A program made the position numbers and the translations under genes. The notes under the pieces were generated by a model. That model worked only from the letters and a program-made list of their open reading frames with translations, was not told the DNA's origin and did no database searches. From an uncultured Phaeodactylibacter sp. (GTDB lineage: Bacteria > Bacteroidota > Bacteroidia > Chitinophagales > Saprospiraceae), in contig CAJXXJ010000038.1 in the NCBI GenBank assembly GCA_913062745.1, positions 1 to 12,760 of the forward strand: a DNA stretch of 12,760 nucleotides, read 5' to 3'. Positions within the stretch are counted from its first letter, which is position 1; each line of letters starts with the position of its first letter. Below are positions 1-6,427 of the stretch, one piece after another.

Positions 1-185
1 AATCCCTTTTACTCATGAAATCCAGTTTGTCTAGTGGTTTGGTTAACGTGCATAAATGTCTGGACCAGCATCATATTGATGCAGGGCGAAAATCCTATAG
101 GATGGAGAGTGGTAAGGTGATCAGGTTGGAATGGCGGTTAGGCCTATGGAAATATAGGGGAAAATGAGGGGAAGGGCAAGGCCTG
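1..185. other. Gene-free left edge, no gene supported
   Basis: No convincing coding region is visible. One plus-strand frame is open from the window edge to a stop at 165-167, but its translation shows no recognisable motif and it could be chance. A small perfect inverted repeat (GCATCA, 3-nt loop, TGATGC) lies at 68-82. The stretch 163-185 (GGGGAAGGGCAAGGC and following) resembles the tail of the repeat unit that follows and may be the decayed end of a third copy. Nothing else can be supported. Confidence 0.5.
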
Positions 186-401
186 CTTGTCAAGGCTTCC
201 CTGGCTTCTTCCCGGGTCTTGACAAGTGTTGGGGGTTAATGGAAGGAAACTTGCCAAGGCTGTTGTGGTGCCCGGGGAAACCTGGCAAGTTCGGTCCACT
301 TGTCAAGTCTCCCCCGGCTTCCCCCCGGTCTTGACAAGTGTTGGGGAGTAATGGAAGGAAACTTACCAAGGCTGTTGTGGTGGCAGGGGAAACCTGGCAA
401 G
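186..401. repeat. Two-copy tandem repeat with internal inverted repeats
   Basis: Copy 1 spans 186-289 and copy 2 spans 299-401, a period of about 113 bp. The last 73 nt of the copies (217-289 and 329-401) differ at only 5 positions by eye. Each copy holds two inverted-repeat pairs. The first is CTTGTCAAG with CTTGACAAG (186-194/218-226 and 299-307/330-338). The second is CTTGCCAAG or CTTACCAAG with CCTGGCAAG (250-258/281-289 and 362-370/393-401). Copy 2 ends 10 bp from the phytase stop codon, so on the minus strand the array forms the phytase 3' region. There each second hairpin is followed by TTTCCTTCC, a weak terminator-like tail. The array could be a REP-like chromosomal repeat, a set of terminators, or a small structured RNA. 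Confidence 0.75.
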
Positions 402-411
402 GCAGCAGCCT

Positions 412-1467
412 TTATTCCGGCGACAACTCCCGCAGATCGTAATAATGGAAGGTCGTATCCTCCGACATTGCAATGAAAACGCCCTCCGGGAAACGCTCGC
501 CCAGCGGGCGGGCCAGCAGTTCGCAGCCATCTGTCTCCACAGTTGAGAGCTTCCAGTTGTTGAGCAGGGTATGGGCGTGGTCCTCCGGGTTGCGGGGATA
601 GACGTTGAAGGAAAGATCCTGTTGGTTGGAGACGATCAGGTAGCCGTCTTTTTCGCTTGTGGGCCAAAGGGCGATACCTTCTCGGTCTTCTGCGAAATCC
701 TCTTGTCCAAAAATCGCCAGCTCTTCCGCACTGCTATCCGGGTCGGCGTAGTACTTGCGCACGCCTGTCATTTCATCGGAATAGTAAATATAGCCTAAGG
801 CATCATCCACCATGATCGCTTCGATCTCGCTTTCCCCACCGGAGAACTGACCGAATTTACGAACCACTTCCATTCGTACTGCTGATGTATCGCCTGGCAG
901 CAGAGCATACTGCCACAGGTAGGTGCCATCTGTAGGGCCTTGTTTGCGGCTAAGCATCAGGAAAATCTGCCCATCCGAGGGGCGTTTGTACAGCGCTATG
1001 CCCATAGGCAGGCGCAGCAGGCTGTCCGGCTCAGAGGCAAAAGCGGGTAAGCCGCCACCATCTAGAGGTTGCATATCGGGAACGCTGAAGATGCGCACCA
1101 GCCCCAGGGGGCGCTCCACCGTTACGGCAATATCGGTCTCGGTACTGTCCTTCAGGCGAAAGCCGTATTCCACATCCACATTATTGGGGTAGGAAAGGCC
1201 GCGGACGGTCAGGCTGTCAATAATCTGCCCTTCCATATCAAAAACATACAGGCCGCCGCCGACTTCCTTATCTGTGCCGAGTACAAGCGATGCTTCAGGC
1301 TTGTTGGCATTATACCAGATGGCCGGATCATCGGTGTCGTACTGTACGGGCTGTGTACGCAGAGCCGGGGCTATCCTATCATCTTCTTCCGGGGCTTTGT
1401 CGGCAGCTTCGTTGCCACAGCCGGCCAGCAGAATGAACAGCAATAGAAAAAAGTATAGCGTTTTCAT
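412..1467 (-). CDS. Beta-propeller phytase, lipoprotein
   Basis: Predicted 3-phytase of the beta-propeller (BPP) family, which releases phosphate from myo-inositol hexakisphosphate in a calcium-dependent reaction. The 351-residue length is normal for the family. Visible in the sequence: a signal peptide ending in the lipobox LLAGC (Cys17), then BPP motifs in the expected order. These are TDDPAIW (45-51), GTDKEVGGGLYVFD (64-77), NNVDVEYGF (95-103), SEIEAIMVDDALGYIYYSDE (213-232), DREGIALW (261-268), GYLIVSNQ (275-282), SFNVYPR (286-292), and TDGCELLARPLGERFPEG (312-329), the last matching the family's TDG...LG..FP.G block. The Cys anchor places it in the outer or inner membrane leaflet facing the periplasm, or on the surface. 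It is the last gene of a minus-strand group, 76 bp after the TonB-dependent receptor, with a hairpin in that gap. The ATG at 1467 directly precedes the signal peptide. The family assignment is secure; substrate preference is inferred from the family. Confidence 0.93.
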   Translation of the reverse strand: MKTLYFFLLLFILLAGCGNEAADKAPEEDDRIAPALRTQPVQYDTDDPAIWYNANKPEASLVLGTDKEVGGGLYVFDMEGQIIDSLTVRGLSYPNNVDVEYGFRLKDSTETDIAVTVERPLGLVRIFSVPDMQPLDGGGLPAFASEPDSLLRLPMGIALYKRPSDGQIFLMLSRKQGPTDGTYLWQYALLPGDTSAVRMEVVRKFGQFSGGESEIEAIMVDDALGYIYYSDEMTGVRKYYADPDSSAEELAIFGQEDFAEDREGIALWPTSEKDGYLIVSNQQDLSFNVYPRNPEDHAHTLLNNWKLSTVETDGCELLARPLGERFPEGVFIAMSEDTTFHYYDLRELSPE

Positions 1468-1505
1468 GGTTTGTCGTTTTGTGAAAATTAATAATAAAAG
1501 TACAG

Positions 1506-1534
1506 TTGCCGGGCCGTAGCCTCCGGCCCGGCAA
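1506..1534 (-). terminator. Hairpin between receptor and phytase genes
   Basis: A perfect 10-bp GC-rich stem (TTGCCGGGCC with GGCCCGGCAA, 9-nt loop) begins 9 nt after the receptor stop codon. On the minus strand it is followed by ACTGTACTTTTATTATT, a T-rich but not uniform tail. It could be a partial terminator of the receptor transcript, lowering phytase expression, or a 3'-end stabiliser. The phytase would then depend on read-through or on its own promoter; none was recognised in the gap. Confidence 0.6.
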
Positions 1535-1543
1535 TCGTAATAC

Positions 1544-4435
1544 TTACAGCGTCATCCGGACGCCAACCCGTGTCCACCAGCTGTAAAACTCCTGTTGCTT
1601 AATCACGTCCTCCGTGCCCAGGTAAAAGCGCAGCGGCTCATTCGTAATATTAATCCAGTCTGCGAAAATGGTGAATTGATTGCTGAGCTGATAGTTGGTC
1701 GTCAGGTCGAGGCGCAGGGCAGCATCGTAATATTCATCCAGGTCGGGATCCGGCCCGATTTCTACCAGAAAGTCATCCTGATAGTTGGCGGTCATACGGA
1801 CAAAAAACTTTTTGGAATCGTAGAACAGCGCTACATTCGCCGTATGCTCTGCCTGCCCGGGCAATCCGATTTCTTCCCGTTCTTCTTCCGTAAAGAACTC
1901 GCTCAGGTCATCCTCCAGCGGGTCAATAATAATCGCTTCCGCGTAATTAGCCGGCACCCGGCGGGGCAGAAACGCCCGGGAGTAAGTGTAGGTGTAGTTG
2001 GTGAACAGCCCGAAATTGCCGAGCATGCCGGGCAGAAAATCGAATTTAAACTGTGCCTGTATTTCTGCTCCGAAAACATCTGCATCCTGCCCGTTCAGCG
2101 GTTTGGTAAACTCAAATACCGGGAAGTTGCCGGTGCCGGGCTCCCCTTCGCGGCCAAACCGCTTATAGGAAAACACGAAGTCGTCAATATGCTTGTAAAA
2201 CAGGCCGCCGGAAAAAATGCTCGAGCGGTAGTAGCGCTCAATCATTAAGTCGAAGTTGGTTGCCCGGGGAAAATTCAGGCCGGGATTGCCAATGCTGACC
2301 TCGTTGCGGTCTTCCTCGCGGGAAGGGATGACATCTACATAATTAGGGCGTGAGTAGGTATAGGTAACCGCTGCCCGCAGGTTGACATTTGGCGTAAGCG
2401 CGTATTTCATCTGCAGCTGCGGGAGCCAAAAGTCCTGAATGCGTTGATTATCGATGGTATCAATGCCTATAAAACGGTTGCCGTTGAGAATCACCCCAAA
2501 GCCTCGGTTGCGCGTCACATCTGTCCGTTCAAAGCGCAGCCCGCCGAGCAGCATCAGCCGGCCAATGTTATGGCGGAACATACCGTAAGCAGCGTAAATG
2601 TCCTCCTCGTATTCGTAGTCCTGATTGTAAGAGTTTTTACGCGTCTCATTGCGGCTGTAGATGAAGTACTGCGGGTAAAACTCGTAGAAATCGAGCATCA
2701 CCTCGGCGGAAGGCATGTTCTGTAGCACGTACCCCTGATTGAGCAGGTTGTCCTCGTAAAAATCATCAGAAGCTGTTTCCAGGTTAAGCGGACCGCCTTC
2801 ACCCGGGTAAAGAATAGACGTTTCGCGGTACGCGCCGAAGGTACGGCTGCGGATATCCTGCCTCTTGACGCGGGAGCGGATTTTGCCTCCAAACTTGAGG
2901 TAGCCGTCCTGCCCGTTGTTGAAGGCATAAGGGATAGTGACATTCACGCGCGGCGTAAACAGATCCTCCCGGGTGTCCGAATCCTCAATCAGCATCTCAT
3001 CCAGCTCAAAGTTTTCGTAGTCCGTTGCATTGCCGGCATTAGTCTCGTTAGGGTAAGTGGCGCGCGGGTACTCCGGGTCGCTCGTATCAAAATCAATAGT
3101 AATGGCCTGGCCCGGGCTCTCAAAGCGGGCCTCAAAGCGCTCGGGCTCCATCTCGCTTGCCTGCGCGTAAAAAAGTTGGTAGTCAATGGTCACTTCGCCG
3201 ATTTTGTGCTCGCCGCCCAGGGCAATGGTGCTCAGGGCCTGCTGTTTGGTGCGGGCGCGCACATCGTGGTCCACTCCGCCAAAGAGGAAATAGGTAGCAT
3301 TCAGCGGATCCTCGAGGTCGTAAACCAGGCGCCGCCGTACCTCATCGTCGTTAAAGCTGTTGTACATACCCCGCAGATAAATGCGCGAATCCGGGCTAAA
3401 GCGGTAGTCCAATGTAGAAGCCACGCTGATGCGGGTACGGGTGATATCGTAATGGCGCAGCTGTGCTTCCCGGTAGTGCACGAAGAAGTTGTCCTGCCCT
3501 TCCTCCTGATCTGTGTCATTGAAAAAAGGGCCCTTGGCAAATTTGTACTCGATATTATCAGAGCCCTGATTGTTTTCAAAAAAGCTGCCGTTGATCTGAA
3601 AGCCCAGTTTGTCAAACCGCTGCCCGTAGGAGAACTGCATATTGTAGTTGGGCGTGCCCCGCAGGTTATTGTAGCCGCTGGCCAGGGTAGCGCGGATTTG
3701 TGGCTTGCCGCCCTGTGGTTCTTTGGTCTGAATGTTGACAGATCCGCCGATGCCATCCGCGTCCATATCCGGCGTCATCACCTTAGTCACCTCCACCGCT
3801 TCTATCTGATCAGACGGAATGATGTCCATACCTACGTAACGGAAATTGCCTTCCGGCGAGGGTACCTGTTCGCCGTTAATATTAAAATTGGTAAGCTCCG
3901 GCGGTGTGCCCCGAAGCTGTACGTAGCGCCCCTCTCCCTGATCACGCTGCAGCGTAATACCCGGTATCCGCTGCAGCACTTCGGCAGCGTTCAGGTCCGG
4001 AAAGGTCAGGATTTGCTCCGCAGTCACGATGTTCTTGATGTTTTCCGCTTTCTTCATTTTGACCATCGCCTTAATTTGCCCCTCCACGATGCCGGTGACG
4101 ACCGCCTCGTCGAGCTCTACGGAAGATGGGCGCAGGCGTACGGTTATCGTTTTGGTATTGGAAAGGTCAGGCCGCAGCGTTTTACTTTCGTAGCCCACAT
4201 AGGAAACGATAACCGGAGGCTGCTGCTGATCGATACCTGCCAGGGTGAATCTTCCCTGCAAGTCCGTGTTTTCTCCTTTTGAAGAGTTTTCAATGGCCAC
4301 GGATGCGCCGATTAACGGCTCGCCGGTGACCTCGTCCAGCACCCGGCCGGAAAGCCGGTATTGGGCCTGCAGTGCCGCGCTGCAGATCAGCATACCAGCG
4401 AAAAGTAATAGTAATCTGTGAGTGTAAGTCCGCAT
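1544..4435 (-). CDS. TonB-dependent outer-membrane receptor
   Basis: Outer-membrane active-transport receptor, 963 residues from the chosen start. A signal peptide (MRTYTHRLLLLFAGMLICSA..., about 1-25) is followed by a carboxypeptidase-regulatory-like domain (about 26-103, with GRVLDEVTGEPLIGASV and a VSYVGYESKT strand). Next comes a plug domain (about 130-240, with AAEVLQRIPGITLQR, YVQLRGTPPELTNFNINGE and TPDMDADGIGGSVNIQTK). The rest is a beta-barrel of about 700 residues rich in aromatic strands, ending in RVGVRMTL. The plug signature resembles the TIGR01782 (Xanthomonas/Caulobacter-type) receptors more than SusC, and there is no SusD gene next to it. The open frame extends upstream to a GTG at 4498, but the ATG at 4435 begins the signal peptide and leaves a hairpin (4459-4493) in the leader. 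The ligand is not visible; the downstream phytase suggests phytate or an inositol phosphate, known elsewhere as a neighbour of such receptors. Confidence 0.93.
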   Translation of the reverse strand: MRTYTHRLLLLFAGMLICSAALQAQYRLSGRVLDEVTGEPLIGASVAIENSSKGENTDLQGRFTLAGIDQQQPPVIVSYVGYESKTLRPDLSNTKTITVRLRPSSVELDEAVVTGIVEGQIKAMVKMKKAENIKNIVTAEQILTFPDLNAAEVLQRIPGITLQRDQGEGRYVQLRGTPPELTNFNINGEQVPSPEGNFRYVGMDIIPSDQIEAVEVTKVMTPDMDADGIGGSVNIQTKEPQGGKPQIRATLASGYNNLRGTPNYNMQFSYGQRFDKLGFQINGSFFENNQGSDNIEYKFAKGPFFNDTDQEEGQDNFFVHYREAQLRHYDITRTRISVASTLDYRFSPDSRIYLRGMYNSFNDDEVRRRLVYDLEDPLNATYFLFGGVDHDVRARTKQQALSTIALGGEHKIGEVTIDYQLFYAQASEMEPERFEARFESPGQAITIDFDTSDPEYPRATYPNETNAGNATDYENFELDEMLIEDSDTREDLFTPRVNVTIPYAFNNGQDGYLKFGGKIRSRVKRQDIRSRTFGAYRETSILYPGEGGPLNLETASDDFYEDNLLNQGYVLQNMPSAEVMLDFYEFYPQYFIYSRNETRKNSYNQDYEYEEDIYAAYGMFRHNIGRLMLLGGLRFERTDVTRNRGFGVILNGNRFIGIDTIDNQRIQDFWLPQLQMKYALTPNVNLRAAVTYTYSRPNYVDVIPSREEDRNEVSIGNPGLNFPRATNFDLMIERYYRSSIFSGGLFYKHIDDFVFSYKRFGREGEPGTGNFPVFEFTKPLNGQDADVFGAEIQAQFKFDFLPGMLGNFGLFTNYTYTYSRAFLPRRVPANYAEAIIIDPLEDDLSEFFTEEEREEIGLPGQAEHTANVALFYDSKKFFVRMTANYQDDFLVEIGPDPDLDEYYDAALRLDLTTNYQLSNQFTIFADWINITNEPLRFYLGTEDVIKQQEFYSWWTRVGVRMTL

Positions 4436-4458
4436 AGGAAAGGTATTTAAAAATGCGA

Positions 4459-4493
4459 ATACCGACACCCGGACGGCGTCCTGATGTCGGTAT
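4459..4493 (-). promoter_or_regulatory. Long hairpin in the receptor leader
   Basis: Outer arms ATACCGACA (4459-4467) and TGTCGGTAT (4485-4493) pair perfectly. Inside a 3-by-3 internal loop a second stem, GGAC/GTCC, closes on a 3-nt loop. On the minus strand the structure is followed by TCGCATTTTTAAATACC, and it ends 24 nt before the receptor ATG. A smaller CCCTCA/TGAGGG hairpin lies at 4502-4520, just after the preceding gene's stop. Likely roles are partial termination, attenuation or processing between the two genes; the sequence does not decide which. Confidence 0.55.
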
Positions 4494-4530
4494 CCCACGC
4501 TCCCTCAATAAAAATGAGGGCAAATAAAAC

Positions 4531-6156
4531 TTACTCAACTACCAGCTTCTGCAGGTACAGCTGATCGTCCTGCTGCGCCTGAATGTAGTAGATGCCGGCA
4601 TTCAGGCCGGAAATATCGATCTGCTGCTGCTTTCCGAAGTCGCTCTTCAGCTCCCGCATCAGCTGGCCATTGCCATTGAATACGCGGATGAAAGCAGGCG
4701 CTTCGGTTTCCAGCTCAACGGTCACCTGCCCCTGTGCAGGATTCGGGAAGACTTTGAGCGGCTCAATGCTGGCAGTGAAGACCTCCTGTGTGGAGACAGC
4801 CTGATCAATGCTGTAGTAGATGAACAGGCGGGGGCGGCGCTCTGGCTTGTTTTGTCCGTCACCACCGTCTTCCGGGTCTTCGATGTTTTCGAAAGACATC
4901 CATTCCCGGGCGTTTTCCACCTCACTCGGGCCCTGGTCTTCACCCAGGAATACAAATGCAATGGAGTTGCCGGCCTTCCAACCATCGCGGTTTACCAATT
5001 CCTGCACGATAGGGGTGAGGTCCGGGGTGCGGTGCGGCGTCCACAAGCCCCAGGGCTCGTCTACAGTCCATTCTACCTGTGCATCGGTGGACGGGCGGGC
5101 GTCGATGAGCTGATCTTCGGTGAAGGTCTCTGCATCATCGGTATTGTCGCCGTAAATAGTCAGCCGTGCCACATCTTCTGCTGTCTTGGCTTCGTGCGAA
5201 TGCACAACGATAAATGCAGAATCAATGCGGGAGCCCTGCGGCACTGGGATGTTCTGAAAGCGCATGCCGGCAGTCAGGATGTTCTGATCCTCCGGAGCAC
5301 CTTCCCAGCCGGCGTCGATGTCATCGTCAAACAGAGCGTCGATAGCGTCGTTTTCCTGCTCGGCATCGTCGGAAGAAGCCTCAAAGGTCACGCCTTCGTC
5401 GGTGATGGTGTCCGTGGCTACGATAGGAATTTGAACTTCAATAGATTCTGCCGTGAAGTAGATAAACAGGCGGGGGCGGCGCTCCGGCTTGTTTTGTCCG
5501 TCACCACCGTCTTCTGGGTCTTCGATATTTTCAAAAGACATCCATTCGCGGGCATTTTCCACCTCGCTGGGCCCCTGATCCTCGCCGGCAAAAACGAAAG
5601 CAATAGAATTGCCAAAGCGCCATCCGTCGCGGTCTACCAGCTCCTGTACAATGGCAGAAAGGTCCGGAGTGCGGTGCGGTGTCCACAGCCCCCAGGGTTC
5701 GTCCACCGTCCAGTCTACCTGTGCGTTGGTCGAAGGGCGGTCCGTAATAAGCTGGTCTTCCGTAAAGGTTTGTGCGTCGTCGGTATTATCGCCATAAATG
5801 GTGAGCCTGGCTACATCTTCTGCCGTCTTGGCCTCGTGAGAGTGCACCACGATGAATGCGGAATCAATAGTAGCGCCCTGCGGGATTCGGATGCCCTGGA
5901 AGCGCATGCCGGCAGTCAGAATATTTTGATCTTCCGGAGCGCCCTCCCAGCCGGCGTCGATGTCGTCGTCAAAAAGAGCATCCATGGCATCATTCTCCTG
6001 CTCTGCATCATCAGAAGAAGCGGCAAAGGTTACGCCCTCATCGGTGATCGTGTCCGTAGCTACAATAAAAGTAGAAAACTCCAGGCTCTGTGCCTGTGCA
6101 TAATAAGTTAAGCTGCAGCATGCTGCGATAGCTGTTAAAAGTACAAGTCTTTTCAT
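4531..6156 (-). CDS. T9SS-sorted protein with two tandem ~203-aa domains
   Basis: A secreted protein of 541 residues from the ATG at 6156, which begins a good signal peptide (MKRLVLLTAIAACCSLTYYAQAQ). An in-frame ATG at 6174 would only add six residues ahead of it. The body is two nearly identical domains at about 31-233 and 245-447, 18 differences in 203 residues by eye, each running from IVATDTITDEGVTF to RPRLFIY. Both are strongly acidic (SSDDAEQEND, FDDDIDAGWEG) and hold GMRFQ.I..PQG..IDSAFI and EPWGLWTPHRTPDL. This resembles an uncharacterised secreted beta-sandwich domain, distantly like DNRLRE-type or carbohydrate-binding modules; that comparison is from memory. The C-terminus (about 463-541, from VFPNP to KLVVE) is a type A T9SS sorting domain, so the protein is exported and surface-attached or released. 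It is the first gene of the group containing the TonB receptor and phytase. No catalytic motif was recognised; a ligand- or calcium-binding role is a guess. Confidence 0.88.
   Translation of the reverse strand: MKRLVLLTAIAACCSLTYYAQAQSLEFSTFIVATDTITDEGVTFAASSDDAEQENDAMDALFDDDIDAGWEGAPEDQNILTAGMRFQGIRIPQGATIDSAFIVVHSHEAKTAEDVARLTIYGDNTDDAQTFTEDQLITDRPSTNAQVDWTVDEPWGLWTPHRTPDLSAIVQELVDRDGWRFGNSIAFVFAGEDQGPSEVENAREWMSFENIEDPEDGGDGQNKPERRPRLFIYFTAESIEVQIPIVATDTITDEGVTFEASSDDAEQENDAIDALFDDDIDAGWEGAPEDQNILTAGMRFQNIPVPQGSRIDSAFIVVHSHEAKTAEDVARLTIYGDNTDDAETFTEDQLIDARPSTDAQVEWTVDEPWGLWTPHRTPDLTPIVQELVNRDGWKAGNSIAFVFLGEDQGPSEVENAREWMSFENIEDPEDGGDGQNKPERRPRLFIYYSIDQAVSTQEVFTASIEPLKVFPNPAQGQVTVELETEAPAFIRVFNGNGQLMRELKSDFGKQQQIDISGLNAGIYYIQAQQDDQLYLQKLVVE
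4816..5424 (-). repeat. Second copy of the internal domain duplication
   Basis: This stretch encodes the C-terminal copy of the ~203-residue domain and is paired with 5458-6066 at a constant offset of 642 bp, with no indels seen. Many nucleotide differences between the copies are silent, third-position changes. The duplication is therefore not brand new, and both copies appear to be held to the same protein sequence. Confidence 0.85.
5458..6066 (-). repeat. First copy of the internal domain duplication
   Basis: This stretch encodes the N-terminal copy of the ~203-residue domain. It differs from the second copy at 18 of 203 residues, clustered in a few spots: RF versus KA after RDGW, GIR versus NIP after GMRFQ, and TD versus DA before RPST. 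The rest, including the acidic segments and the WMSFENIEDPEDGGDG loop, is identical. Confidence 0.85.
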
Positions 6157-6174
6157 GAATAGGTAATTTAACAT

Positions 6175-6427
6175 TAGTTGTTCTTCCAGCTAAATTACTG
6201 CTCGGATTTAAAGTTGCTGATAATCAGAGGGTTAAGCTTTGATTAAGGAATAGTGAACTCAATGTTAATCGGATGAGGCACAAGCGCTTGCCGGTCTGTA
6301 TAAAGCGCCGGTTGGTAGAATAGCCGGGCGTGCCGGCCACCGGGGTTAATCTAAACCTCCTTTCCATGCGTTACTGAGGTGAAGTGCCTCCAAGAGAAGC
6401 AATTATCCTGCCAGAGGTAAGAAATCA
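6175..6427. promoter_or_regulatory. Divergent spacer, promoters expected but not identified
   Basis: This spacer separates the minus-strand phytase cluster from the plus-strand GAF gene, so promoters in both directions must lie here. No exact TAnnTTTG box with a TTG at the right distance was found in either direction. Near misses are TAACATTG and TAATTTAG on the minus strand and TAAGCTTTG (one base too long) at 6233-6241 on the plus strand. A perfect 10-bp palindrome, CAAGCGCTTG, lies at 6281-6290 and could be an operator. On the plus strand AGAGG at 6413-6417 is a possible ribosome-binding site 10 nt before the GAF gene ATG. Confidence 0.4.

Noticed and set aside
186..401. CRISPR array
   Set aside because: There are only two units of about 103 bp separated by 9 bp, with no short repeats alternating with unique spacers and no cas gene in the window.
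236..667. 143-codon minus-strand frame over the tandem repeats
   Set aside because: It overlaps the phytase gene in another frame, and its translation is compositionally odd with no motif; the repeats explain the open frame.
3176..4282. 368-codon plus-strand frame inside the receptor gene
   Set aside because: It is fully antisense to a well-supported TonB receptor and shows no domain or signal of its own.
4436..4498. GTG start at 4498 for the receptor
   Set aside because: The extra 21 residues come before a normal signal peptide and are encoded across the leader hairpin; the ATG at 4435 fits better.
4852..6111. 419-codon plus-strand frame inside the T9SS protein gene
   Set aside because: It is antisense to the duplicated domains; its internal repetition mirrors that duplication and does not indicate a separate gene.
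6214..6241. Promoter for the GAF gene (TTG, then TAAGCTTTG)
   Set aside because: The -7 box has one base too many, the spacing is short, and it lies nearly 190 nt from the start; it is too weak to list.
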